A stretch of 64,000 nt of DNA from Anoplopoma fimbria. Taxonomy: Eukaryota > Chordata > Actinopteri > Perciformes > Anoplopomatidae. The notes beneath the pieces were generated by a model, which did not search any database, was not told the origin of the DNA, and worked only from the letters and a program-made list of their open reading frames with translations. This document shows positions 1 through 14,300 of this stretch, piece by piece. How positions within the stretch are numbered: position 1 is the stretch's first letter; the number at the start of each line of letters is the position of its first letter. The translations under genes were made by a program, and so were the position numbers. The stretch lies in assembly GCF_027596085.1 (NCBI RefSeq), contig NC_072464.1, forward strand, positions 13,334,124 through 13,398,123. The letters run 5' to 3'.

Positions 1-131
1 GGTATGAGTATCCTGTCACAATGGCTTAATGTAGCTTTTCTTTTTTTGTTTTACTGTAGGAACAGCAATTTGTTAATGTATTTTCTGGTCACTGTTTATT
101 CACTGCTTTTGCATTTTGTTTTGACATGTAG

Positions 132-3100
132 TTGAGGATCCTTTCCTGGTGGTTGTAAGAGACAGCATCATCTACGGCATTTCCTTGAACTCAGATGACA
201 AGAGTAACGATGCTATGGTCCCTATTGCTGGGCTTCAGAATGGCTATGATGTTGACTTTGATGACAACGAACAGACCATCTACTGGGTGGAGCACCCGGT
301 AAGTTACTGTACTGTCACAGTTTAGTTAAATCACTTAGTTGTCTTCCAAAGACAATCTTGAGATTGTGGTTAAAATACAATTAAAACATGCTGGGAAAAC
401 ATAACAGAAGATTCACTCAAATCATCCACATTCTGCAGTGTTTGTGATCAATCTGTCTTCCTTTGTCCACCAGGGTGAGATCCACAGGGTGAAGTCAGAT
501 GGTACTAACAGGACAGAGTTTGCCCCTGCTGCCATCCTTGGTTCCCCGTCGGCCTGGCCTTGGACTGGATAACACAGAACCTGTACTACACCAATCCAGC
601 TACACAGTCTATTGAGGTAAGAGAAATAATACTGCCCATTTTACTGACTTTATTTTAACTCAGATAAATATTTTCTTTTTAATTGCACTTGTAATAGGAA
701 AACAGAAAATAAGTTTGAATGAAGGCAGTGTCACAACACAGCGATGTCATACAATAATTGCATCTGTTTGTGTTTGTGCTTGGCCAGGTTTTGAAGCTGA
801 GAGGGGAGGTACAGTACAGGAAAACTCTAATCACAAACAACGGCTCTCCAAATGGTGCTGGAAGTCCCGTTGGCATCGCAGTGGACCCAGCACGTGGGTA
901 AGCCCCATTTAGCACAGTCCTGGCATGGCCACTCATCCCAAAAGCTACTGAGCTCTAACAGCCTCCTCACCGCCATCTGCACTGCCTCCAGAGAGAACTC
1001 TGCCTTTGACATTTTCTAAGAGCTCTGATAATCCAGTGCATGAACTCAGATGGTGTCCTTTTATTGAACTTTATGCAAGGCTGTTATTCTGTGTTTCTGA
1101 AAAGTTCATAATTTGGAGATTCAATATTGTCACTCAACAGCGACAATTTGTATCTCAGTGGTGTGACTATAAAATATATGTACGGCCATTAAAAGTATTA
1201 AGCATAGAGATCTATGGCCAAATTATACATTTCTGGGACACAAAATCTAACCTCCATTCTTGAATGTCTTCTCAGCAAACTGTACTGGACTGACCAGGGA
1301 ACAGAGAGCGGCATCCCTGCCAAGGTGGCATCTGCAGACATGGATGGCTTAAACCCTGTCACCTTGTTCACCAACAACCTCGATCACATTGAGTTCCTCA
1401 CTGTGGACATCCAAGAGAACAAGCTGTACTGGGCTGTTACCAGCACTGGCATGGTGGGTCTTCACTCTGTTAGCATTCAATTATCCCCATTTCTTCATTC
1501 TATAAGGTTCTCACAAACCTAACATGATATGCAATTATGTTAATCTTGGTAATTGTTCAAAATTGACATTCCACATTTTACTGCCTGTCTTGAATGTGAT
1601 CTCCACAGATTGAGCGTGGGGATCCAGATGGGAGTAACCGCATCACCATAGTGACAGGCCTGTCTCACCCCTGGGGTGTGGCTGTCTATCAAAACTTCCT
1701 CTACTTCACTGACCGCGACTTTGAGGTCATAGAGCGCGTGGACAAGTCCACGGGTGCCAACAGGGTTGTGCTGCGAGACAACATTTCCGGACTCAGAGTT
1801 CTGAAAGTACATTATCGAGAGAGTGAGTAATACAACGAGACATCATCATCCTCATTCACTGCTGTCTGTTTTTTGTTTATCACACTGTATTCTCTCCACA
1901 AACACAGCCTCTGCAGGTACATCCAATGGCTGCACCAACAATATGGAAGCGTGTGAGCAACTCTGCCTGCCTCGGACGCAGGGTCTGTTTACCTGTGCAT
2001 GTGCCACAGGTTTTAAACTAAATGCTGATAACAAAACCTGCGCTCCATATCAGTCCTATGTCGTCATCTCCACTCTGTCTGCAATCAAAGGCTTCAGTCT
2101 GGAAGGGACAGACCACTCTGAAGCCATGGTGCCTGTGGCTGGGAGAGGTCAGTGTTATAGGTCAATTATAGGATACGTTTATTTGAGTTTATTTTATGAT
2201 GTGGAGTGTGATGTCGAGTTTACATGAAATATTAAACTGAATAACTATCGTTTGTGATTTGGGTATTGTGTTTGAAGTTACAATAATGGCCTCTAATGAT
2301 TGGGTTCTCCCCCCGCAGGCCGTAATGCTCTACACGTTGATGTACACATGGCTTCTGGTTTCATCTACTGGTGTGACTTCAGCAGCACTGTGGCGATACA
2401 AAACGGGGTCAGGCAGATAAAGCCAGATGGCTCAGGATTACATAGTTTAGTAACATCTGGAATAGGACGCAACGGGATACGAGGCATCGCTGTAGACTGG
2501 GCTGCAGGTATGATGTGGTGCCAGCTGACAAATGTGTTTGTTTAATAGCATTATGTTACTAGTGTGCAATTAAAAAATAAGAGCACTTACATTTTATTTT
2601 AGGATCTTTGTCATACATCCATTCAGTGCACTCCTGGTTGCCTCTCTAATTTCCCAGAAATCATGTATTTTTATCCATGTGAAGTAACTACAACTGAAAA
2701 CATGTAGAGGATGATCTCTGTCACTTATTATGGAGGATTTGGTTCTATTCAAAGTTAACCAACATCAAAGCATCTTACCCTTATATTGTAGAATATACTG
2801 TAGACAGTTGTGTCCTCTCTGTTAAAGGTGCTGGCAACTGCATATAGTCTGCTGCAGTATATAATATTTACATAAGGTATTCATTTCCATGTTGTTACAT
2901 GTATGACACAGGCTTCAGGCAGCAGACTGCCCGGTAGAGTCAAAGTTGAGAAGCTTTATCATATTCTGGACTCACAGAACAAGGAGATCAGAACCAGACA
3001 GGTGACAGGAAAGACGATTTAGTTAGTTAGTTTTGAAAAAAAAAAAAAAAAAGAGACAGTTGCAGGCAGGACAATCTGTTTCCTTGTTACTCATTTGTAA

Positions 3101-5335
3101 TTGCATGATTATTAATGAATACATAACAGAACGTCTGATGTGTTTTAATAACACCATCACATTGTCAGCTAAAAACATTTCTACTTAAACTATGAACTAT
3201 CATACTTAGCAGTTTGACACTGATGACCTCATGCTCTCAAGATTAAATATATGATGCTACTTTAAACACTGGGCTTACTGGTATCTTTCCTCAGGGAATC
3301 TGTATTTCACCAACGCCTTCCTAACTGAGACATACGTGGAGGTGCTCCGCCTGAACACCACTTTCCGCAGAGTGCTGCTGAAGACCCAGGTGGACATGCC
3401 GCGCCACATCGTGGTGGACCCCATAAACAGATACTTGTTCTGGGCTGATTATGGTCAGAACCCCAAAATTGAGCGAGCCCTCTTGGACGGCACCAATCGT
3501 ACAATTTTAGTATCATCTGGGATTATTACTCCACGAGGTCTCGCTCTGGACTGGCAGACTGGCTACGTCTACTGGGTAGATGACTCTCTGGATATGATTG
3601 CCCGAGTCAGCTCTCAAGGAGGGGAGACAGAGATCATCAGGTATGGCAGCCGCTACCCAACTCCTTATGGAATCGCGGTGTTTGAGAGCAGCATCATTTG
3701 GGTGGACAGAAACCTCAAGAAGGTGTTCCAAGCAAGCAAACTGCCTGGCAGCACAGAGCAGCCTGCCGTCATCAGAGACAACGTCAACATGCTGAGGGAC
3801 GTTACCGTCTTTGACCAGCGCACCCAGCCTACCACTCCTCAGGAGCTTAACTACAACCCCTGCAAAGAGGCTAATGGAGGCTGTGCCCACTTCTGCTTCG
3901 CCCTTCCAGGTTCTGGCACAGGCAACCAGAACAAAAAATGCAGCTGTGCTTTTGGTAATCTTGCAGCAGATAACGAGGGCTGCGTGGTGTCAACGGATGA
4001 TTATCTCATCTACACGACTGAGAGCACCGTGCGCAGCCTGCGCCTTGACCCCGATGACCATGCACTGCCCTTCCCTGTGGTCAATGTGCCACGCACATCA
4101 GTGGCACTGGATTTTGACCTCACAGACAGGAGGATCTACTTCACGCAGAGCTCAGGCGCTGGAGCAAGCAAGATCAGCTACATCAGCCTGTCCTCTCCCA
4201 GCTCAGCTCCTATAGTGGTGGCTTCAGGTAGGTTCTGCACTAACACTAGAACATGCACTTTTATTTATTCCTCTTTAATACCCTTTTCATCTTTTATGGA
4301 TGTAGGATTTGACACCAGTGGTATTGTTGACGTTGCTTTGGTCCCTGTGTTTGGGCAGATCTCGGGGCTCCTGATGGCATCGCTTATGACTGGATAAACA
4401 AAAGAATTTACTACAGTGACTATGTCAACCAGAGCATCAGCTCCATGTCTGTGGACGGCTCTCAAAGGACCATTATTGCCCATGTGTCCAGGCCACGGGC
4501 CATCATGTTGGATCCCTGCAGGGGGTAAGACTAACACAATAAACACTCTCTTTGTTCATTAGTTTAAATTGACATTTAAAATAAAAATCCTTTCTTGTTC
4601 CACAGATACATGTATTGGACAGACTGGGGAACGCATGCAAAGATTGAGCGTGCAACTTTGGGTGGAAACTTCAGAACAGAGATTGTGAACAGCAGTCTCG
4701 TGTGGCCCAATGGACTGACCCTGGACTATGAAGAAGAGAGACTCTATTGGGCAGACGCAAGCTTGTAAGATATGAAAAACTTTAAATATGTTCCAAATAA
4801 TAATAATATCGACCTCTCAAACTACTGCTACTATCTTTATTTTGCTCTGCCATCAGACAGAAGATTGAGCGCTCCTCTCTCACGGGGTCCAATCGGGAGG
4901 TCATCGTCAGCACGGCCATCTACCCCTTTGCTATGACTATGTTTGGCCAGTTCATCTATTGGACTGACTGGAACACACGCAGCATCTATCAGGCCAACAA
5001 GCATGATGGTTCTGACCAGAGGGTCATGATTCAAAACCTTCCATCTCGGCCCATGGACATCCAGGTTCTGGCCAGCAGGAAGCAGCAGCAGTGTGATAGT
5101 CCATGTCAGCAGTTTAATGGAGGCTGCAGCCACATCTGCACACCAGGTACCAGCAGTTTCATACTGCCCCTTTGTTTTCCAGCACAATATTCTTTTAGTG
5201 CAGTAATTAAAAGCATTAACTAATGGTATAAACTGCTCTATGCATTTTTATCTTGTTAGGACCCAACGGAGCTGAGTGTCAGTGTCCCTCAGAGGGCCGC
5301 TGGTACCTGGCTGACAACAAGCACTGTATCCCTGA
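132..5335 (+). other. lrp2: lrp2 beta-propeller and EGF block upstream of the third LDLR-A cluster
   Basis: Exons 132-298 to 1609-1822 give the remainder of one six-bladed propeller, with repeats such as YWVE, LYWTD and LYWAV. The start of exon 1908-2147 is an EGF module with the spacing NGCTNN...CEQLC...CACATGFKL. Exon 3295-4227 is unusually long (933 bp). It holds most of a second propeller (LFWADYG, VYWVDDS) and the EGF module beginning [10 protein letters not shown] near 3855. Exons 4359-5146 finish a third propeller (MYWTDWG, IYWTDWN). They are followed by an EGF module ([15 protein letters not shown], completed in exon 5260-5460). In this family the propellers release ligand at low endosomal pH. 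Confidence 0.9.
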
Positions 5336-8300
5336 TAATGGGACTCGCTGCCAGCCAGGCCAGTTTGCCTGTATGAATGGCCGCTGTATTCGTGCCCAGT
5401 GGAAATGTGATAATGACAATGACTGTGGAGATGGCAGCGACGAGCTGGAGAGAGTCTGTGGTAGGATGTTCTTAAAAGAGCTTGAATTAATTTGATTCTT
5501 TATTTTGTTTCTTCCTCATTTGTGTTTAATTGAATTATCTAAAATGATCTGAAATAAACTGATTATTAGCCTTAGCGATCCTAATAGAACCCTTTCCCCT
5601 CCTGCATGAGTGAATCACAACTCTCTTCTCTATTAAATGCAAATCTTTATCTTTTACCCTCACTAATACTAACAAGTTATGTCTTTCTGCTTTAACAAAA
5701 TTCTTTCTTAGGACCTAAACCTGACTTCAACTATGTTGGTGTGTATACGTGCACTTCATGATTAAGTTAGCATTAACATTCACCTAATACCTAGGTACTA
5801 AAACAAATTACCACTAACAAATGAATCTATGTCCTTATATCTTTGCATGCAGTCCCACAGCTGCTGTCATCCTTTATTGCCTTGTCAGGTAAAATGAGCT
5901 TCCACTGCATGTGTATTCAGGCCTCCCCATTGGCCAGAGCCCTAACATGTTCTTGACTCTGATTGGCAGCCTTCCACACCTGTGAGCCTACAGTGTTTAC
6001 CTGTGGCAATGGGCGATGTGTACCCTACCACTACCGCTGTGACCACTATGACGACTGTGGAGACAACAGTGACGAGGTGGGCTGTCTGTTCAGACCGTGT
6101 GACACCAACACAGAGTTCTCCTGCAACAATGGGCGCTGCATTGCAAAGGACTATGTATGCAACGGCATCAACAACTGCTATGACAACGGCACCTCTGATG
6201 AACAAAACTGCCGTGAGTATCCTGAGTTCGCCACAGAAACAGTGGTGGATGTTCAGATCAAAGTGGTTATTACTTACAGTAAATGTTAATTCTAACTTCT
6301 TTCAGCGGAGAGAACCTGCCAACCAGAGCACACAAAATGTCAGTCTACCAACATCTGCATCCCACGTTCATACCTGTGTGATGGAGACAACGACTGTGGG
6401 GATATGAGCGACGAGAGCCCTACCCACTGTGGTGAGTTCTGCAGCAGTTCTAGGATAATATATATATTTTTTTCAGTTGCTAATTAATATGGCTATTTAT
6501 TTTACATCTTAAATCTTATTTAGTTAGAGTCTGAATAGTCCTTTTTCACTGCAGACATTTAGCATTTATAATAAATAACATAAGTTATGGCTGCATTCTA
6601 ATTAGTTGTACCAGCATTGCATTGTGAGGCTTTTAAAAAAAAAATTCTATTGTGTACATTTTTGAGGGCACTGCACAGTGCATACATGCCACACTTAGAC
6701 CAAATAGCTGAAATTAAATATAATGCAATAGGTAGCAAATAGGGAGTTTTTAAGAAAAACAATGTATACAGTAGGTTCAAAGAATGGCATTGATCACCCC
6801 CCCACAATCATCTTTACCAAACTTAAAGAGTTATACAGAGAAAATTCAGTAGATTGAGTATAATTTTGAGTATGATATTGCAAATTAGGGATCTGTTCAG
6901 TCTGGATAAAACAGGATATTAATCTACTTAAAGTTCTGAGAAAGATGACATAAAAGAGTCAGAAACAGATCAGTGTTTACCCCACCCCCACTCATCAGCA
7001 TATTAAGATTCCCACACTGACAAGTCCTCCAAGTGGTCTCATGGCTGTCCACCTCCTCTACATAGCGGCGTCCACATGTTCCCAGAGCGAGTTCCGTTGT
7101 TCCAGCGGCCGCTGCATCCCCGCCCACTGGTACTGTGATGGAGGGGCTGACTGCGCTGACGGCTCTGATGAACCCCTCTCCTGCAGTGAGTGTCGCACAA
7201 CGCTCTAACCCAAAACATTGGGCCTGTTGGCTTTGTGTGTCTGCCGCCGCCTCATTAACAGCTCCCTCGATTATTGTGTGTCTGTGTCTCTCCGCGAGTC
7301 TGCATCTGTGTGCTGGTGTGAGAGAGTGCTGTGAGTGATGTGGTGGAGAGTGCGAGTCAGTGGTGTATTTCTTTGTTGACGATGTGGTCAGTCAGGCCTC
7401 CTATTGTGTGCCGCATTCCTCTGTGGTGACGCCCCTCAGTGTCCTCTGACAAACAGCACCTCCCCCTCCTTTTGTCCGCCAGGGGTTACAGAGCCTCACT
7501 TTGGCTTTTGTTTAGATAGCCCACCATGCATGGGAATGTGAAGTTGCCATGACTATTTTGAAAGCTTTGCCAGTGTTTTATTGTGCCTTGCTTAAAAGCA
7601 GTGGGGGAAGTACCTGAGATAATTGGAAATCACATAAATGAAAAAAAAAGAGATGATAATCTATGATGAATATAAATAAATTGGCAGGAGATACATAATA
7701 TCATGCTGTGTTATCTTCTGTAATGTTATATGATTTGTTTCTGCAGTCACAGAGGTCAGAACCTGCAACACAGATCAGTTTCGCTGTGACGATGGCAGGT
7801 GCATTGCCTCATCCTGGATCTGTGATGGGGACAATGACTGTGGCGACCTGAGTGACGAAGACCAAAGGCATAACTGTGGTATGCATCCTTTCATAACCTC
7901 TTATGCTCTCTCTCCTTCCACTACTTCCTTCTCTTTGTCCTCATCCTTTTCTGCATCTTCCTACTTCTTTATCTCCTCGCCCTTGTAGCCCATCCTCTTG
8001 TTCCCCATCTCTTCTCCACTTTGCCCCCTCCTGCTTCTCTCATCCTCACGTTATTCAGGTCGTTGATGGATTAGGATACACACCACTGGGGGAGTGTTGT
8101 GTGGGAGACACTGGCAGTCAGTGCCCGGCATCTTGGTCTCCTGTAGAAGGTCTCCAATCCAAGGAGTTGACATTCCTGATTTCTCCTGCCTCACTCGTTA
8201 CTTTGTGCATGTCTCCTTTCTCTGGCTTCCTGGCTCAGGGTGGATCAAGACTCCTATGTCTCATCAATGTGTGCTCCAACAATAAGATGCCTGAAGCTAA

Positions 8301-11300
8301 AGACTTCAGCACTGCCTGAGCCTCTGTAGGAGACTCACTTCAAACAATGTGGATCAATCTCATTAGATGGATAAAGAATTTGAAGTCATGGCTGCTTGTT
8401 TTGAAATACAGTTTGGAATGTTTGGATTGGCAGAAATGCAGGTTGACGTTGGGTCATCACTAGGGCTGTCCTCAAACATAGAAATTCTTCGTCGACTAAC
8501 ACAATTCTATTAGTTGGTTTAATCGACAGATCTGTAAACTTGTGCTTGTGCTTCTCTCCACAAATAATCACACAAAAGCACCACTTAAAAATGTTTGTGT
8601 ACCAGGGATGTGCTCATACTTTTCTTGGAACTAAGTTATCGACTAAAAGCAGAGTCAAATTGAGTAAATTAACTTGACTTATCATTAATTTGTTTTTTTT
8701 TTCATTCCAGGCAATCGCACATGTTCAATTGCAGAGTTCACCTGTGTGAACAACCAACCACCTCAGCGGAAATGTATACCACGTGACTGGGTGTGCGATG
8801 GAGATGCAGACTGTGCAGATGCATTAGATGAACATCAAAACTGTTCACGCAGATCCTGTGGCATCAATGAGTTCAGCTGTAGCAATGGCCTCTGCATACG
8901 CAGCTCTTACAGGTTAGAAAGATTACTCTTTTGAATCATTAATTACATCTGTCATCAATCATTGGCCATTTGAGTTCATCTTTTGTGGCCTGTCATCTAA
9001 AATCAGGTGTGATCGCCGTAATGACTGTGGAGACAGCAGTGACGAGCAGAGCTGCACCTACCTGGCGTGTCAGCAACACCAGTTCACCTGCCAGAACGGC
9101 CGCTGCGTGTCTCATGACTTTGTCTGCGATGGCGACAATGACTGTGGGGATGAGTCCGATGAGCTGGAGCACATGTGCCACACACCAGCCCCCACCTGCC
9201 CCCCTGGAGAGTTCAGATGTGACAACGGACACTGTATCCCCCAGAGGCAGGTGTGCGACAGGAACGATGACTGCTCTGACAACAGCGACGAGAAAGGATG
9301 CGGTGAGTGTGAAGAGGTTTTCTAAATAGTTCAAGAAATTGTGCAATCAATAAAATGCTTTTAACCTTTCAGTTTTTTCAGTGTTTGCCTACATTTCTGT
9401 TTCTCTAGCTTTTGCATGCTTCCTCTAGGGGAAATGTCAAAGAAGTGTGGAGGCGATGTGGGGAAACACCGAGAAATACAACCACAAATGAACGAATTAT
9501 AGGACAGTGCTTTCTGCATTACTAATGATAATTGGCAAATACAAATGCTGCAATTTAGATAATGTATGTATGTGCAAATGACTAATGAGATTCTATTTTT
9601 TCTGTACAGACTGCATAAAGCATTATCACTACACAGATTTGGGATTGGAATCAAATTAAAATAATGTGGTTTTGATTAATATTTAAATGTATATATTTAT
9701 AGTTAAGATTAGAATGATGAGCCTCAGTGTGTATGTATATATATTTATATATATATATATATATAAATATACATAGAACAATTTGATCTAATAAGACAAA
9801 CACATGAATACATAATTAGAACACAAATGATACAGCTTATCATCTTTGTTTTCTTTCTCGTTGGTTAGATTAGACTGGAAGAAAGTGTTTTCTTCGCTGA
9901 CAACTTGATTCTGACTCGTTGATATTATTCATCTTTCACTGCAGGAGTCAATGAATGCACAGAACCATCCATCCACCACTGTGATCACAATTGCACCAAC
10001 ACACCCACCAGCTTCATCTGCACCTGTCGCCCAGGCTACCGCCTCATGTCTGACAGCAAAACGTGTGACGATATCAATGAGTGTGCAGAGACACCGAGCG
10101 TGTGCAGCCAGGTCTGTGAGAACACCATCGGCTCCTACATGTGTAAGTGTGCCCCAGGATTCCTCCGAGAGCCGGACGGCCACAGCTGCCGTCAGAACAG
10201 TAACATCTCACCCTACCTCATCTTCAGCAACCGTTATTATCTTAGGAACCTGTCAACAGACGGCCAGGCCTACTCTCTGATCCTGCAGGGCCTCACCAGT
10301 GTGGTGGCCTTGGACTTTGACCGTGTCGACAAGCGTCTTTATTGGATCGATGTGAGCCGAAGAGTGATTGAGAGGATGTCTTACGATGGCAGTGACAGAG
10401 AGGTGGTGGTCAATGGAGTTCTGCATGGGGAGGGCCTCGCAGTGGACTGGATAGCCAGAAAACTCTACTGGGTGGACAGCTTCTTGGATTGTCTCAAAGT
10501 GTCTGAACTGGACGGTCGATTTGTGAAGAAACTGGCTGAACACTGCGTTGATGCCAACAACACCTACTGCTTTGAAAACCCAAGAGCCATTGTGTTGCAT
10601 CCCAAATATGGGTGAGTCGGAGGCAATGAGGAATTAAGTCGTATTATTGAGCCCGATTAATATATCAGCAGGGCAATATTATTGGCTGGGCTGCTATTAT
10701 TGATTATCACAAGATGTTGGTCCCAGCGCATGGTGGGTTGTCTGAAAGAAATGTTATTGCAGTAAATTGAATAACTAAATGTTTTAAAGGCAGAGTAATT
10801 ATGCATATTTTTATCTTTCTTTGTCTTAATTTATTGGTAACGCTTTCCTTTAATGTGTTACTTATTATAAGGAAATACAGACAGAATAGACAGAAGCTTT
10901 TAAGCTGTTTATTTAAGTAAGGATTAATTTAAATGAATACATTAATTAAGGCAACTGTTTAAAAATGTAATCTTGGCCTGCTTTTATCTGAAATCTTTAA
11001 CAACCAAATTTGAGGTATCCTTGTCAGAAAGTCAAAAATATGATTAATTATCTATCAGTTACTACAAAAATAGGGTATCATTCTGGTTCTTTCTAATACT
11101 TAGTAAACATTTTGAAAAACTTTTGGTCAGGCACTCTTCTTCAGATATATGTAGATGTCATCTAAAGTCATTCTCTTGGCTACCTGTTAGATATGTATAC
11201 TGGACCGACTGGGGAGACAAAGCCTTTATAGGTCGTGTTGGAATGGATGGAACCAACAAAGCGGCTATCATCACAACCAAGATCGAGTGGCCCAACGGGA

Positions 11301-14300
11301 TCACGATCGACTACACCAATGACATGCTCTACTGGTCTGACGCTCACCTCAGTTACATAGAGTAGGTACATTTGTCAGAAAGTGATCACACTGTTCTTGC
11401 CCCACAGTAATTGCAGCGAGACCTGTAACTCTTTTTTATTTTATTTTGTCAGATACTCAGACTTGGATGGTCATCACAGACACACAGTGTATGATGGAGA
11501 TTTGCCTCACCCGTTCGCCCTGACTGTGTTCGAGGACTTTGTGTACTGGACTGACTGGAACACACGCTCAGTGGAGAAAGGCAACAAATACGATGGCTCT
11601 GGGCGCCAGGCCCTGGTTAACACCACTCACAGACCATTTGACATCCATGTGTGTCATCCTTACAGACAGCCTATTGGTGAGTTAAAACCTTCTTTCTTAT
11701 CATCACATATCCTCCTTAAGTTGATTTAAATACAGGGTATTGACCACAAGCAGAACAATACCTCACCTGAATTTGCCAAGCTGTGGTGAATTGAGACTGT
11801 TTAACCGATTGTGTCGCTTCCTCTCACAGTGAACAATCCCTGTGCTGTGAACAATGGAGGCTGCTCTCACCTGTGCCTGATCCGTCATGCGGGGCGGGAA
11901 CACACCTGTGAGTGCCCCGACCATTTCCTGACTGTCCAAATAGGAGGTGTGAGTCGATGCCTTCCCATGTGCACCAGCACCCAGTACCGATGTGCTAACA
12001 ATGAACGGTTTGTCAAATTTTCTTCTTGTGGTATGCCTTGTGATCTTTTAATTTGATGTACAGCATTTTAAATATCAGTATAACGTTGTTGAACTGACCG
12101 TGATACATTAGTGGGACTATCATAAACAAACTAGAGCACTATTAGGATGAGTTTTGTTAGTATTTAAGTAAAAATTTGAGACCAAATTTCTTATGATCAC
12201 ACATTTTATCACAATAAGGCTTCTTCTAATTTCATCCTGGCAATACCTTGTGCAATATTTAGTAGGCTTTTCCTAGTAAAACTCTGTTTGCTCTCTTTGC
12301 AATGGAAAACAGCGCTCCCTGCTGTTTGTTTCATAACATAATCCATCAAAATCCTTCCGTATTTTTACTATCTTTTATATAATTATACCTGTGTATGAAA
12401 ATAATGTAGTAATACTGAATTAGGGATTTATCAATGTTAATAGTTACACATTACATTTTTATGCCCAGTTACATTTTTGCACCCTTTCATAGAGTTGCAA
12501 GTAGTTAGGTAGTCGATATAATGAGTTTAGAATTATTAAAGGGAGTCACAGGAGCCTTTTTGTGCACAATCAGAAATTGTTTTGCTTAACCTCTGCTTCA
12601 ACAGATGTGTTCCTATCTGGTGGAAGTGTGATGGTCAGAGGGACTGCAGAGACGGTTCAGACGAGCCTTCCACTTGCCCGCCTCGTCACTGCAGGCTCGG
12701 CCAGTTTCAGTGCAATGACGGGAACTGCACTAGTCCACACTTTCTGTGCAACAGCAACCAGGACTGCCACGATGGCTCGGATGAAGACCCTGTGCTGTGT
12801 GGTGGGTTGTGTTCTCTTAACCGACTCATTTTGATAGCTGTTATTCATTTCTCAAAAATGTCATGTACTCTTTAAGTCTCTGTTTCTTATCACTTCATGT
12901 AAAAAAACTTGTTGTGGTCAATTGATGGACTTGTCTTTCCTCTAGCTACACACCAGTGTGAAAACCACCAATGGCAGTGTGCAAATAAGCGGTGTATACC
13001 CGAGTCATGGCAGTGTGACGGCGAGGACGACTGTGGGGATCGTTCTGACGAGGACCCTGCCCACTGCTCCACCAGGACCTGCCGCCCTGGACAGTTCAAG
13101 TGCAGAAACGGACGCTGCATTCCCCAGAGCTGGAAATGTGATGTTGACGATGATTGTGGTGACAACTCTGATGAACCGTTGGAGGAGTGCAGTAAGTAAT
13201 ACACAGTTTTTTCAACCTTTCTTTTTTCATGGGTCTTTCTTTCCAAGGACTCAATCTGAGTTGAGTCAGTGTAGAACTTTTTTTATACTTAATGTTTAAA
13301 AAAGTTCACCAGTCTTTGTCTCCTTTACTTGATAACTGGTGTGTCCTTCGCAGTGGGACCAGAACATCGATGTGACAACCACACAGAGTTTGACTGCAAG
13401 ACCAACTACCGCTGTGTGCCAATGTGGTCTGTTTGCAATGGCAACAACGACTGCAGAGACAACAGTGATGAGCAGGGCTGTGGTGAGTCTGAGACAACCA
13501 TCCTTGAGACAGAACTGAGGTCCGGTTTCACTGATTAATAGAATGTTTGTCATTAGGGTTTGAATATGCCCCAAAAACTTTATTTTAAAGCTTCAATTTA
13601 CTTTGATTATTAATTATTTATCACATTATTATTCCAGAAATCTCAGAAGATTAAACATTTAACAGCATGGAAACAAGATTATGTGTTTAAGGAGCGAGTG
13701 AGGGGCAATTAGCCAACACCTCAGCCTCCTATGGAACATTACACAGTAAGGTAGTGGGAGGTGCTGATGGAGAGGGTCTCACCACTCACCCTCCCCCACC
13801 ATTTGCTTCTCCCTAAGAGCAACACAGATTTATGAGCTGTCCAGTGGTACGGGTCTTCATGTGCGTGTGTGTGTGTGTGTGTGTTGTTGCTCCGTCCTTG
13901 CGCGGGGGCAGGGTTCACACAAGTCTCTTTGTACCAAACACCCTTGCCGCGGCCCTCCCGTCTCTTATCGGAGGCCCTGACTCCATTAGTGCCATGCCGG
14001 CGCAGGACGGGAAATCCGTGCTAATCTTCCCGTAAGAATGTAGCAGATGGGCCAGGTGGAGGGCTAGGAGGGCAGGACTAGCTAACACGGCGCTATCTTT
14101 GACCCCCAGCATTGTGTGGTAGAGACGGCTCAGACCAGCTCTCCTCCACTCCTCTCCCGTCTGTGCTTCTCATCTCCTGCACTCTTATCATCTACAGACA
14201 CACACTAGCCTGGATAGAGGTCATCCATCTGTCTTCGGCACGCTGCTCTTCTCCCTCTATGACTGTTACAGTTTAATTAAAAAACAAAATGCCTTTCATC

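Noticed and set aside
3513..3890. Long minus-strand frames opposite lrp2 exons (also at 9929-10183, 10253-10600 and 12657-12848)
   Set aside because: They are antisense shadows of lrp2 exons. The plus strand reads as clear propeller, EGF and LDLR-A sequence with proper splice phase, while the minus frames have no known domain.
7903..8319. 138-codon frame in an lrp2 intron
   Set aside because: It starts in a CT-rich tract and gives proline/serine low-complexity peptide. It has no splice sites in phase with the neighbouring LDLR-A exons.
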